A DNA stretch of 64,000 bases. It comes from Thermoanaerobaculia bacterium. GTDB taxonomy: Bacteria; Acidobacteriota; Thermoanaerobaculia; Multivoradales; JAIOJS01. The notes under the pieces were generated by a model. The model was not told where the DNA came from and searched no databases. It saw nothing but the letters and a program-made list of their open reading frames with translations. Made by a program: the position numbers and the translations under genes. Positions within the stretch are counted from its first letter, which is position 1. Each line of letters opens with the position of its first letter. Below, one piece after another: positions 46,628-55,405 of this stretch. Location of the stretch: positions 1-64,000 of the forward strand of contig JAUIDB010000008.1 of assembly GCA_030429235.1 (NCBI GenBank), given 5' to 3'.

Positions 46628-48927
46628 GTTCCGGACGATCCAACGAACGCCTGGGGGCGGAGCGTGACCCCTTCTTCGATGGCGACTTCTTCGCCGACGA
46701 AGCGGCGAGCGAGTTCCATCTCGCCGACTATCTGGCGATCCTCCGTCGCCATTGGCGACTGGCTACGGTCCTGATTCTGGTCTGTCTGGTGGGCGGTTTG
46801 ATTCACTACCTGATCACCCCCAAGATGTACCAGGCGACGACGACGATCCAGATCGATCGACGGAGCCTCTCGATCGGGAATCAGGCCCAGACGCCCTGGC
46901 TCGAGAACTGGTGGAACCTCGAGTTCTACCCGACCCAGTACAAGCTGCTCGAGAGCCGCGGTCTGGCCGAACGGGTGGTCACCGACCTGCGCCTCTACGA
47001 GGATCCCGAGTTCAACCCGGGTTGGGCGGAGTGGGGAACCGTTGAAGAGGAACTCGAAGTGGCGACGCCGGAACTGGATGCGGCGGTGCTGGGGAACCTC
47101 GGCCAACGATTGCTGGGCGGACTCTCGGTGGCCCCGATCAAAGGCACCCAACTGGTGCAGATCTCCTACCGTTCTCCGGCTCCGGCGCTGGCCGCCCGTA
47201 TCGCCAACGGCGTGGCCGAGGCCTTCATCGACTGGGGTATCGAGACCCGGTCGGAATCGGCGGGTCGAGCCTCGACCTTCCTCGGCAAGCAGATCGAGTC
47301 GCTGAAGGAAGAGCTCCAAGACAAGGAGAACAAGCTGCAGGCCTACAGTCGCCGATCGGACATCGTGGCCGTAGATCCGAGTTCGAACCCAGTCTTGCAG
47401 CGGCTCGAAGCGCTGAACAGCGACTACATCGCGGCCGTCTCCAATCGGATCGACAAGGAGGCGCACTACAACGAAGTCCTGAACGCTCCCGAAGAGGGTG
47501 TTGCCGACACCCTGTCCGGCGGACTGGTCTCGACGTTGCGGCAGGAACTGCTGCAGCAAGAGCAGGAGTACGCCACCAAACTCAACGTCTACAAGCCAGA
47601 CATGCCGCTGATGGTCGAGCTGCGATCGAAGGTCGAGGAATTGCGGCAACACTTCGATTCCGTAGTCACCGAGATGGTGGATCAAGCCCGCAAGAGTGCA
47701 CGAGCCGAGTACCAAACCGCCAAGCGCCGAGAGCAAGCTCTCGCCGAAGAACTCGAGCGGGCCAAGGACGAGACGATCGAGATGGGCTCGGCCGCGGTCG
47801 AGTACAACAACCTGCAGATGGAGATCTCGACTCGCCGGCAGCTGCTGGACGAATTGCTGCGCCGGCAGTCCGAGACCGATGTCACGGCTCGACTGCAGGC
47901 GAGCCGCGAATCGAACGTACGCGTCGTCGATCGGGCTCTGGTGCCCGCCGGGGCCTTCCGTCCGTCGTTGAAGAAGGACCTGGGCATGGGAGGAGTCCTG
48001 GGCCTGTTTCTCGGTCTCGGCTGCGTCTTTCTGATCGAGTACCTCGACCGAACCCTCAAGAGTGCGGAGGAGGCAGAGCGACTCCTGAACCTCCCAGTCT
48101 TGGCCCTGGTGCCCGACGTCAGTGAACGCAGTGGCGGCTATGGCTATGGGTACGGCTACGGTGGCAAGAAGAGGAAAAAGACCTGGCGAGACAAACGACG
48201 GTCGTCCTCCAGTGGGATCCAGGAGATCGAACTCCTGCCGCACACCAAACCCCGGCACGCCGTTTCCGAGGCGTACCGAGCGTTGCGGACCGCGCTGCTG
48301 CTCTCCAGTGCCGAGGAACTGAAACTGATCGGTTTGACGTCGGCTCAGTCCGGTGAAGGCAAGACCGCGACCACCGCCAACCTGGCCGTGGTCATGGCGC
48401 AGTTGGGTCGCCGGGTGTTGTTGATCGATGCCGATCTCCGGAAACCCCGCCAGCACCGGGTCTTCCGGCTCTCGAATCGCTTCGGCTTGGTGAACTGTCT
48501 CACCGAGGGCAGTCCGTTGGAGGAGGCGATCCAATCCACTCCGATCCCGGGTCTGTCGTTGATGACCGCGGGCACCATTCCTCCCAACCCCTCCGAGCTC
48601 CTGGCCTCGGACCGAATGCACGAACTGCTCGACCGCGCTCGCGAGACCTTCGACTTCGTTCTGGTCGACACTCCGCCGATCCTCGCCGTGACCGACGCCT
48701 CGCTGGTCGGTTCCCGGGCCGACGGCATGGTGTTCTGTCTCAATGCTGGCAAGGTCCAGCGTGAAGAGGCTCGCAACGGCACCGACCGTCTGCAGATGTC
48801 CGGCAACAAGGTGCTCGGACTGGTACTGAACCGGTACGTTCCGATCAGTTCGGACGGCAAGCACTACTACTACTACCAGGCCTACGGTGAAGTGGACACC
48901 GAGGCGTCGAGCCACACCGCGGCCTGA
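46624..48927 (+). CDS. wzc: polysaccharide co-polymerase and tyrosine autokinase (Wzc family)
   Basis: A 767-residue inner-membrane protein. TTG 46624 overlaps the wza stop. The first Wzz helix is about 45-63, a periplasmic coiled-coil region follows, and a second helix lies at about 455-475. The cytoplasmic BY-kinase has Walker A SAQSGEGKTATT (about 573-584), Walker A' LLIDADLRKPR and Walker B FVLVDTPP. The C-terminus bears the phosphorylation cluster HYYYYQAY (about 745-752). A YGYGYGYGG then KKRKK linker joins helix and kinase. It controls chain length and export with Wza and the following phosphatase. Confidence 0.94.
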   Translation: MSSGRSNERLGAERDPFFDGDFFADEAASEFHLADYLAILRRHWRLATVLILVCLVGGLIHYLITPKMYQATTTIQIDRRSLSIGNQAQTPWLENWWNLEFYPTQYKLLESRGLAERVVTDLRLYEDPEFNPGWAEWGTVEEELEVATPELDAAVLGNLGQRLLGGLSVAPIKGTQLVQISYRSPAPALAARIANGVAEAFIDWGIETRSESAGRASTFLGKQIESLKEELQDKENKLQAYSRRSDIVAVDPSSNPVLQRLEALNSDYIAAVSNRIDKEAHYNEVLNAPEEGVADTLSGGLVSTLRQELLQQEQEYATKLNVYKPDMPLMVELRSKVEELRQHFDSVVTEMVDQARKSARAEYQTAKRREQALAEELERAKDETIEMGSAAVEYNNLQMEISTRRQLLDELLRRQSETDVTARLQASRESNVRVVDRALVPAGAFRPSLKKDLGMGGVLGLFLGLGCVFLIEYLDRTLKSAEEAERLLNLPVLALVPDVSERSGGYGYGYGYGGKKRKKTWRDKRRSSSSGIQEIELLPHTKPRHAVSEAYRALRTALLLSSAEELKLIGLTSAQSGEGKTATTANLAVVMAQLGRRVLLIDADLRKPRQHRVFRLSNRFGLVNCLTEGSPLEEAIQSTPIPGLSLMTAGTIPPNPSELLASDRMHELLDRARETFDFVLVDTPPILAVTDASLVGSRADGMVFCLNAGKVQREEARNGTDRLQMSGNKVLGLVLNRYVPISSDGKHYYYYQAYGEVDTEASSHTAA

Positions 48928-48950
48928 CCGAGGGCTGGGTTCGAGATGTC

Positions 48951-49688
48951 GTGATCGACATCCACTGCCATCTCCTGCCGGGGGTCGATGATGGCGTTGC
49001 CGACCTGGCGATGGCCCGCGCGGTCTGTGAACTCGCGGTAGCCGACGGCACTCGGGCCATCGTAGCGACTCCGCACCAACGCCATCCGGGGTGGTTCAAC
49101 GGCGACCGCTCGTTGCTCGAGCAACGGTTCGAGGAGTTACAGGCCGCGGTTGGAGATCTGCTGACGGTGAAGCTCGGCGCGGAGGTGCATGTCGATCCCG
49201 GCTTCCTGCAAGAGTTGGATCAGGCCTCCGACAGCCAGATCCTGTCGTTGGCTGGGAGTCGCTACCTGTTGGTCGAATTCCCGCGCTTCGAGCCGCGGCT
49301 GTCCCCAGAAGAGGTGCTGCACGAGATCGACCTGGCCGGCTACCGCCCGATCGTGGCCCATCCAGAGTTCATTCCGTACCTGGCCGACGATCTGCCCCGA
49401 CTCGAACGTCTGGTCGCCGATGGGGCCCTACTGCAGGTTACGGCGATGTGCGTGGCGGGGGAGGCCGGTCGCGCGGCATCTCGGTCCGTGTGGCAGATGC
49501 TCTCCGAAGGCTGGGTGCACTTCGTGGCCTCGGATGCTCACTCGCCGCAGTGGCGTCCTCCCGGACTGTCGGCGGCCTTTCGAGCCTTGAGCGCGGAGCT
49601 GGGTGAGCCGGTCGCTACGCTGCTCACGTCGACAAATCCAGCTTCTGTCCTCGACGACCGCGCCCTGAATTCACCACCGACGCTATAA
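48951..49688 (+). CDS. CpsB/CapC-type tyrosine phosphatase (PHP domain)
   Basis: A 245-residue PHP-fold metal-dependent protein-tyrosine phosphatase. The motifs are MIDIHCHLLPGVDDG at the N-terminus, VATPHQRHPG, the conserved Glu in KLGAEVHVD, IVAHPE and VASDAHS. It would remove phosphate from the Wzc tyrosine cluster, the normal counterpart in these operons. GTG 48951 gives the family N-terminus exactly. It lies 23 nt after wzc. Confidence 0.92.
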   Translation: MIDIHCHLLPGVDDGVADLAMARAVCELAVADGTRAIVATPHQRHPGWFNGDRSLLEQRFEELQAAVGDLLTVKLGAEVHVDPGFLQELDQASDSQILSLAGSRYLLVEFPRFEPRLSPEEVLHEIDLAGYRPIVAHPEFIPYLADDLPRLERLVADGALLQVTAMCVAGEAGRAASRSVWQMLSEGWVHFVASDAHSPQWRPPGLSAAFRALSAELGEPVATLLTSTNPASVLDDRALNSPPTL

Positions 49689-49772
49689 TTCGCCCCTTGA
49701 GTCGTGCGCTTCTCTCGATGTTCGGGAGCAAGTCGCCGACGCTGTCGTTGTTTGCCCGGAGACCCGCTTCGA

Positions 49773-51140
49773 ATGATCCGTTCGTTTACGACCTTCCTAC
49801 TTCTCGTTGCTACCGTACTGGGAAGTGCCGTGGCCGCCTCGGCGGCTGCCGATCCCTTCTACTCCAGCCGGTATCGGGAGGGAGTCGCGGCCGCAGAGCG
49901 TGGCAACCATACCGACGCCGTCCGGTCCTTGCGGATCGCCTGTTTCGGGCTGCTCGAGGAAGACCTTCTGGCCGAGTGTCTCGTTCGCCTCGGGTTGTCT
50001 CAGTCGGCGGCCGGCGATGCCGAGGGGTTCAACCATACGTTTCGGCGTCTCGTCGAGGCTGAGGAACTCCTCTCGGTCTTCAGCCGTGCCGAGCTGGACG
50101 AAGGGCTGGTGGCGGCGTACCGGGCGCGAGTGGAGCAGCTGGTGCCCGAAGCGATCTGGCTGGGGACCCTGGGCTGGACGAAGGAGTCGGCAGCCTCGAC
50201 GTTGGCGGTCGAGCCCTCGCCGCCGCCCAACTCAGCGGAGCCCACTGCGAGGCAGCGGCGGCGCGACCTGCAGCGGGGTCAGGAACTGAACCCGGGGGAC
50301 CCGAGTTGGTCGGTTGACCTGGCTCGGTTGGAGCAGCAGGAGGACCGGCCGAAGGCTGCGCTGTCGGCCGCTCAAACCGCTCTGGAACTGGCTCCGGCTG
50401 ACCCGGCCGCGAGCTGCGTGGCGGCCTGGGCGAATTCCCGTCTCGACAACTGTCGTGGTACGACCGCCTACCTCGCCAACTGCGATGTTCCAGGATCCTT
50501 GCTTCGTTTGGAGGGAGCTCGCTGCGCGATCGAGGTCGAGGCCTGGCAGGATGCCGAACGGTGGCTCGACGGACTGCAGGTCCCGGCCGGCTCCGAGGCG
50601 ACTGTCGGCGCACTGCGGGCCCAGGTCGAGGCCGGTATCGCGGCCTCGTCGGTGATCCCACAGCCGGAACCCTCCCCGACCACGGCGACTGGCCCCGCAT
50701 CGGGCGACGTGGCGGCTACCGAGTCCCCGGTACCGGCGGAGACTCCTCCGGTGTCGGAAGGCCCCGAGGCGTTGCCGATCGGAGACCAGCTCGAATCGAT
50801 TCGCCAGGAGCTCACCGCGGCGAGCCAGGTTTCGCAACTCAACGATCTATACGAAACCACGACACGGCTCCTGGAGGAGCACGGAGAAGATCGCGAGGCT
50901 CATTTTCTCGCGGCCGAGATCGCCTATCGCGCTTCGCGTTGGCAGGATGCGGTGCGCCACTTCGAGGCCGCTGGCGATCCAGGGGATGGAAACCCCCGCC
51001 TCCTCTTCTATCTGTCGATCTCGCAGTACGAGGCCGGAGATCGGGCCGCGGCGCAGCGGACTCTCGAACGGTGTATCGACCGCCTCTCACGATCGCCTTT
51101 CGTGGAGCGCTATCGCATCCGCATTCTAGGGGACGGCTGA
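49773..51140 (+). CDS. secreted TPR-containing protein
   Basis: A 455-residue protein with a signal peptide (MIRSFTTFLLLVATVLGSAVAASA). TPR-like helices occupy about 35-135 and 175-280, then a Pro/Ser/Thr-rich linker (about 285-335) and more TPR-like helices to the end. I chose ATG 49773 because it starts the signal peptide and GGAG lies upstream. TATAAT at 49684-49689 could be its -10, leaving a leader of about 75 nt. It probably serves as a periplasmic scaffold for the export machinery; no enzyme motif is visible. Confidence 0.8.
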   Translation: MIRSFTTFLLLVATVLGSAVAASAAADPFYSSRYREGVAAAERGNHTDAVRSLRIACFGLLEEDLLAECLVRLGLSQSAAGDAEGFNHTFRRLVEAEELLSVFSRAELDEGLVAAYRARVEQLVPEAIWLGTLGWTKESAASTLAVEPSPPPNSAEPTARQRRRDLQRGQELNPGDPSWSVDLARLEQQEDRPKAALSAAQTALELAPADPAASCVAAWANSRLDNCRGTTAYLANCDVPGSLLRLEGARCAIEVEAWQDAERWLDGLQVPAGSEATVGALRAQVEAGIAASSVIPQPEPSPTTATGPASGDVAATESPVPAETPPVSEGPEALPIGDQLESIRQELTAASQVSQLNDLYETTTRLLEEHGEDREAHFLAAEIAYRASRWQDAVRHFEAAGDPGDGNPRLLFYLSISQYEAGDRAAAQRTLERCIDRLSRSPFVERYRIRILGDG

Positions 51141-51171
51141 ACCCTGGTCGCCGCGATTCGAGGAGTGCCGA

Positions 51172-51201
51172 TTGACCCGAAGCGGGCGGCACCTCTATAC
51201 T
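51172..51201 (+). promoter_or_regulatory. sigma70 promoter, TTGACC-N18-TATACT
   Basis: TTGACC (51172-51177) and TATACT (51196-51201) make the best sigma70 promoter in the window. The start would be near 51208, just before the Shine-Dalgarno TTGAGGAGG. Confidence 0.68.
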
Positions 51202-51225
51202 GTTCGGGACTTTGAGGAGGCCTCA

Positions 51226-51882
51226 GTGAACAGACTAGTCGTCGGCTGCAGTTTGATAGCACTGGCGCTCGGCTCAGTTGCCGGCGCTCAGGTGTCGATC
51301 GTGACCCCCGAGCCGCTGGAGTGCATGCCGCCGAACGGCCACACCGTGGTCTTCTCGGATGTGGACCCGGTGCCCAACGAGACCGACGAGGTGCGGATCT
51401 ACTTCCGGCGTCAAGGTTTTGGTGACTTCTACTACGTGATCATGGAGGTCCCCGATGACGACGTGCCCACGCGGTACCGGGGCGTGGTTCCGGTGCCCGA
51501 GCCCGACAACGAGTACGCCGAGTACTATCTGGGCGTGGTGAACGAAGCCGGTACGTTGCTCTCCCGTTCCGAGACGTCTACGGTTCCCATCCTCGACGAC
51601 TGTGACGTAGAGACCGACGACAGCTACGAGTTCGTAGTCGGCGAGACGAGCGCCGCCCAGGAAGGGCGAAAGATCGCCTGGTGGCAGTGCGAGGATGTGA
51701 CCGCCCGAATCGACGTGTACGGAGAACAACGGGACGAGGGTGCCTGTGTACCGATCATCTACTGGTGGCAGCGGCCAGAGATCGTCGTTCCGGTCGCTCT
51801 GGGAACGGTTGGTTCGATCATCCTGATCGACGATATTCTCGAAGACGACCCACCGCCTCCGGTTTCTCCCTCGAGTCCATAG
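51226..51882 (+). CDS. secreted or membrane-anchored protein of unknown function
   Basis: A 218-residue protein. GTG 51226 follows a strong GAGGAGG by 5 nt; the upstream in-frame TTG 51172 is the -35 box, so it is not the start. It has a signal peptide (about 1-20), an Ig-like beta domain (about 22-120: DEVRIYFRRQGFGDFYYV), a Cys-containing segment (CDVET, WQCED, GACVP) and a C-terminal hydrophobic helix (about 184-202) followed by an acidic, proline-rich tail. I do not recognise the family. It lies inside the polysaccharide cluster with its own promoter. Confidence 0.75.
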   Translation: MNRLVVGCSLIALALGSVAGAQVSIVTPEPLECMPPNGHTVVFSDVDPVPNETDEVRIYFRRQGFGDFYYVIMEVPDDDVPTRYRGVVPVPEPDNEYAEYYLGVVNEAGTLLSRSETSTVPILDDCDVETDDSYEFVVGETSAAQEGRKIAWWQCEDVTARIDVYGEQRDEGACVPIIYWWQRPEIVVPVALGTVGSIILIDDILEDDPPPPVSPSSP

Positions 51883-51908
51883 CGGCTGCAGACTCCGCCT
51901 TGAAGTCC

Positions 51909-53225
51909 ATGAGCGAGCAGGAGCTTGCTGATGCGATCGAGGATCGCACGGCGAAGGTCGCGGTCGTCGGACTGGGCTACGTGGGCCTGCCGCTGGCATT
52001 GGTGTTCGCGGAGGCCGGGTACCCGGTTCTCGGCTTCGACGTCGACGACGCCAAGGTCGCCCGACTGGCGGTAGACGACTGCTACATTCGTCACCTCGAC
52101 GGAGAGCGGCTGGCTCGGGTACGGGCCAGCGGGAACTTCGAAGCCACGGCTGACTTCGCCCGCCTGGGCGAAGCCGACGCGGTACTGATCTGCGTTCCGA
52201 CGCCGCTCGATCGGCACCGACAGCCAGATCTCAGCTACGTCGAAGAAACGACCCGAGCCATTGCGGCGACCCTGAGGCAGGGGCAACTGGTCGTGCTCGA
52301 GTCGACGACCTATCCCGGTACCACCGAGGAGTTGGTGCGCGGGATTCTCGATCGAACCGGGCTGGTTTGCGGGCGAGACTACTACCTGGCCTATTCACCC
52401 GAGCGAGAGGACCCGGGGAATCCAGACTACGGGACTCGAGACATACCGAAGGTCGTGGGGGGCGTCGAACCGGCCTCCGGTCGCCTGGCGGAAGGGCTGT
52501 ATCGCCAGGTCGTCGGTCGGACGGTCCCGGTGTCGTCGGCCAGCACCGCTGAGGCGACGAAGCTGGTGGAGAACATCTTCCGTGCAGTGAACATCGCGCT
52601 AGTGAACGAACTCAAAGTGGTGTACGACCGGATGGGCATCGACGTCTGGGAGGTGCTCGACGCGGCGGCCACGAAACCCTTCGGGTTCATGAGATTCGAC
52701 CCGGGACCTGGTTGGGGTGGGCACTGCATCCCTCTCGATCCCTTCTACTTGACGTGGAAGGCGCGAGAGTATGGTGTCTCTTCCCGGTTCGTCGAACTGG
52801 CGGGAGAGGTCAACCTCGAGATGCAGCGGTACGTCGTGCGTCGAGTCCAGGAGGCTCTCAATGGCGTGGGCAAGGCGGTTCGGGGTAGCCGGGTCCTCGT
52901 CCTCGGACTGGCCTACAAGCCGGACATCGACGATCCCCGCGAGAGTCCGGCGTTTGCCTTTCTGGATTCGATGCTGCGGCTCGGGGCCACGGTCGACTAC
53001 CACGATCCTCACATCGAGGTGGCGCCGGCGATGCGCTCTTGGCCGGAGCTACCGCCCATGCGCTCGGTAGCCCTCACGGCGGAGAACCTCGAGGCGAGTG
53101 ATGTGGTCGTCTTGATCACGGCCCATCGGGCCGTCGACTACGGACTGGTCGAACGGCACGCTCCGTTGATCGTCGATACTCGAGGCGTGCTGCCAAAGAC
53201 GCGGTCCGGGCTGGTTCGAGCTTGA
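51909..53225 (+). CDS. UDP-N-acetylhexosamine 6-dehydrogenase (WbpA/TviB type)
   Basis: A 438-residue nucleotide-sugar dehydrogenase. The NAD-binding motif is VAVVGLGYVGLPLA, followed by CVPTPLD, STTYPGTTEE, YSPERED, KLVENIFRAVNIALVNE and the catalytic-Cys motif GWGGHCIPLDPFYLTWKA, which is typical of UDP-GlcNAc dehydrogenases rather than UDP-glucose dehydrogenase. The C-terminal domain has LGLAYKPDIDDPRESPA. It would oxidise UDP-HexNAc to the uronic acid. It overlaps the epimerase gene as TGATG. Confidence 0.9.
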   Translation: MSEQELADAIEDRTAKVAVVGLGYVGLPLALVFAEAGYPVLGFDVDDAKVARLAVDDCYIRHLDGERLARVRASGNFEATADFARLGEADAVLICVPTPLDRHRQPDLSYVEETTRAIAATLRQGQLVVLESTTYPGTTEELVRGILDRTGLVCGRDYYLAYSPEREDPGNPDYGTRDIPKVVGGVEPASGRLAEGLYRQVVGRTVPVSSASTAEATKLVENIFRAVNIALVNELKVVYDRMGIDVWEVLDAAATKPFGFMRFDPGPGWGGHCIPLDPFYLTWKAREYGVSSRFVELAGEVNLEMQRYVVRRVQEALNGVGKAVRGSRVLVLGLAYKPDIDDPRESPAFAFLDSMLRLGATVDYHDPHIEVAPAMRSWPELPPMRSVALTAENLEASDVVVLITAHRAVDYGLVERHAPLIVDTRGVLPKTRSGLVRA

Positions 53226-54190
53226 TGCCGTCGCAGGAAGCGACGTCGGCCGACCTGGTGGTCGTGACCGGTGGGGCCGGGTTCATCGGCTCCCATCTGA
53301 CCCGGGCCCTGCTCGCGACGGGCCGCTCGGTCCGAGTGCTCGACAACCTCTCCAACGGAAGACGGAGCAACCTGGATCCAGATCCCCGGTTGGAGGTGAT
53401 CGAGGGCGACATTCGTTCCTTGGTCACCTGTCAAGAGGTCTTTTCCGGGGCTCGGTGGGTCTTCCATCAGGCGGCGCTCGGGTCTGTCCCCCGGAGTCTG
53501 GAGTTCCCCTCGGCCAGCCTTGAGAACAACGTAGGGGGTACCGCCAATGTCTTCACCGCGGCCCGCGACGCGGGGGTGGAACGGGTCGTCTACGCTTCTT
53601 CGTCCAGCGTCTACGGGGACAGTGCAGTGCTCCCGAAGCGCGAGGGCCAGGAGGGCCGCGCACTGTCGCCGTACGCACTGTCGAAATGGATGAACGAAGA
53701 GTTGGCCGACGTCTACGGCCGCTGCTTCGGTTTGCCGTTGATCGGGCTTCGGTACTTCAATGTCTACGGTCCTCGCCAGGATCCGAACGGCCCCTATGCC
53801 GCCGTCATCCCGAAGTTCGTCTCGGCCTTCCTCCAGGGGACCTCGCCGACGATCCACGGTGACGGTGAGCAGAGCCGCGATTTCACCTTTGTCGCGGACG
53901 CGGTCGCGGCCAACCTGGCGGCAGCGACGGCTCCGGTCGAGGCCTGCGGGCGAGCGTACAACGTCGCTCGCGGAGTCCAGACCACCGTGAACCACCTGGT
54001 CGAGCGGATCCGCGAACTCCTCGACGTCGACCTCGAGCCGCTCTACGGGCCGCCCCGCGCAGGGGATGTCGCCCATTCCCTGGCCGATGTGCGTGCGGCC
54101 CGCGAGGCGTTGGGTTTTGTGGCCTCGACCGGTCTGGCCGACGGGTTGCGACGGTCGATCGAATACTACCGGGCCGAACTGTCAGCCTGA
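53225..54190 (+). CDS. UDP-HexNAc(A) 4-epimerase-like SDR (WbpP type)
   Basis: A 321-residue extended SDR with VVTGGAGFIGSHLTR, LDNLSNGRRSNL, HQAALGSVPRS, SSSSVYGDS and YALSK. HQAALGSVPRS and the NGPYAAVIPKF segment are typical of WbpP/WbgU 4-epimerases of UDP-GlcNAc(A). Coupled to the 6-dehydrogenase, it probably yields UDP-GalNAcA. ATG 53225 is in the stop overlap; TTG 53222 is possible. Confidence 0.88.
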   Translation: MPSQEATSADLVVVTGGAGFIGSHLTRALLATGRSVRVLDNLSNGRRSNLDPDPRLEVIEGDIRSLVTCQEVFSGARWVFHQAALGSVPRSLEFPSASLENNVGGTANVFTAARDAGVERVVYASSSSVYGDSAVLPKREGQEGRALSPYALSKWMNEELADVYGRCFGLPLIGLRYFNVYGPRQDPNGPYAAVIPKFVSAFLQGTSPTIHGDGEQSRDFTFVADAVAANLAAATAPVEACGRAYNVARGVQTTVNHLVERIRELLDVDLEPLYGPPRAGDVAHSLADVRAAREALGFVASTGLADGLRRSIEYYRAELSA

Positions 54191-55405
54191 GGGCGCGGCC
54201 GCTTGCGACGAGCGGATCGGACCCTCCGCCAGCACGCGCTCGATCTGGTGGCGGAGCTGCTGGAACACGACCTCTCGCCCGAACCGGCGCTGTAAGGAGC
54301 TGCGGGCGTTGTTTGTGATCTCGGTGCGTCGGGGAGCGTCGTCCAGGAGAGTGCCGATCGCACGGCACCAGTCGTCGGTGGATTCGGCCACCAGGAGGTC
54401 GTGGCCAGTTGTTCCGGCGACGCCGGCAGCGGCCCATTGGCTCGCGACCACCGGAACGCCGACCGACCAGGCGTCGAGGACCTTGAGCGGCATCCCGGCG
54501 CCTGCCCGCATGGGCGCGATCGCCACCGAGCAGGATGCCAGGAGTCGCTGCAGGTCGGCAGGGCGCGCCACCAGTTCGCCCCCTACCTCTCGGACGCGCC
54601 GAGTGAGGTCGGGGCCGGGCCGGTCTCCCGCTACCAGGAGTCGGAGGTCGGGACGCTCTCGACGGAGGTGCGGCCAGACCCGTTCGAGCCAGTGGATCAT
54701 CGCATCCCGGTTGACGAAGTAGCCGAGGTTCCCGGTGAAGGCGACAGTGGGAGGTCGCGGATCGATCGCTCCTACGGGTTGTTCTCGGCGGGGTGGGGCC
54801 ACGGGGACCACGTCGATCCGAGAGCCGATCGGGCCTAGATGCTGCCGGAGCGCGTGGGCATCGCGCTCGGAGACCACCAGCGTGCGCCGTGCCAGCGCGG
54901 CCAGCCGTGCCTCGGCGCGTCGTAGGAGTTTCGCTTCGGTGCTCCACAGTGGGCGCAGTGCGGAGTGGTCCAAGTCGGCGCGACGGGAGAAGCTGAGTGA
55001 GAGGGAGTCCACCAGATCCGAGATCCAGGGAGTCGAGCCGAGGTCCTTGCCGTGCAGGGCCAGCCGCACCAACAACAGGACCGCGGCGTCCTGCTCTGGC
55101 GCGAGGTGCCGCAGGCGCCGGGCGAGGTCGGGAAAGTGGTAGAGGCCGCACTGGGCGGGCAGCCCCCTGAGAACGGCGCTCAGACCACGGAGGGCTCTCC
55201 AGGGAGCGGCCGGTCGGGAGAACGTCTGGTGCCGGACGCCATCCCACACGGCCCAATCGGGAGGGGGATCGCTCTTTGGCGTCAGCACGGTGAGATCGAA
55301 GGTCTGCCGGAGTGCGTCCACCCATTGCCGGGTCCGGAGTTGGTCTCCTCGCCACGGTGGCCAGGGTGGGCGACCACTGACCACCAAGACCCGTGGTCTG
55401 CTCAA
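54182..55405 (-). CDS. glycosyltransferase family 4
   Basis: A 407-residue GT-B enzyme. TTG 55405 overlaps the preceding stop as TTGA and puts the family N-terminus RVLVVSGRPPWPPWRGDQ next to the start. The donor half contains TVAFTGNLGYFVNRDAM and IAPMRAGAGMPLKVLDAWSVGVPVVAS, where the EX7E-like segment reads KVLDAWSVGVP. It is related in layout to the glycosyltransferase at 43111. Its 3' end overlaps the convergent epimerase by 9 nt. Confidence 0.84.
   Translation of the reverse strand: MSRPRVLVVSGRPPWPPWRGDQLRTRQWVDALRQTFDLTVLTPKSDPPPDWAVWDGVRHQTFSRPAAPWRALRGLSAVLRGLPAQCGLYHFPDLARRLRHLAPEQDAAVLLLVRLALHGKDLGSTPWISDLVDSLSLSFSRRADLDHSALRPLWSTEAKLLRRAEARLAALARRTLVVSERDAHALRQHLGPIGSRIDVVPVAPPRREQPVGAIDPRPPTVAFTGNLGYFVNRDAMIHWLERVWPHLRRERPDLRLLVAGDRPGPDLTRRVREVGGELVARPADLQRLLASCSVAIAPMRAGAGMPLKVLDAWSVGVPVVASQWAAAGVAGTTGHDLLVAESTDDWCRAIGTLLDDAPRRTEITNNARSSLQRRFGREVVFQQLRHQIERVLAEGPIRSSQAAAPSG

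Noticed and set aside
46543-48915. 790-codon open frame on the reverse strand opposite wzc
   Set aside because: It mirrors wzc across its full length, has low-complexity composition without family motifs, and such long antisense frames are expected at this GC content.
49698-50062. TTG-started frame right after TATAAT 49684 (a possible leaderless upstream ORF)
   Set aside because: It runs out of frame into the TPR gene, becomes Arg-rich and shows no domain; only the -10 position favours it.
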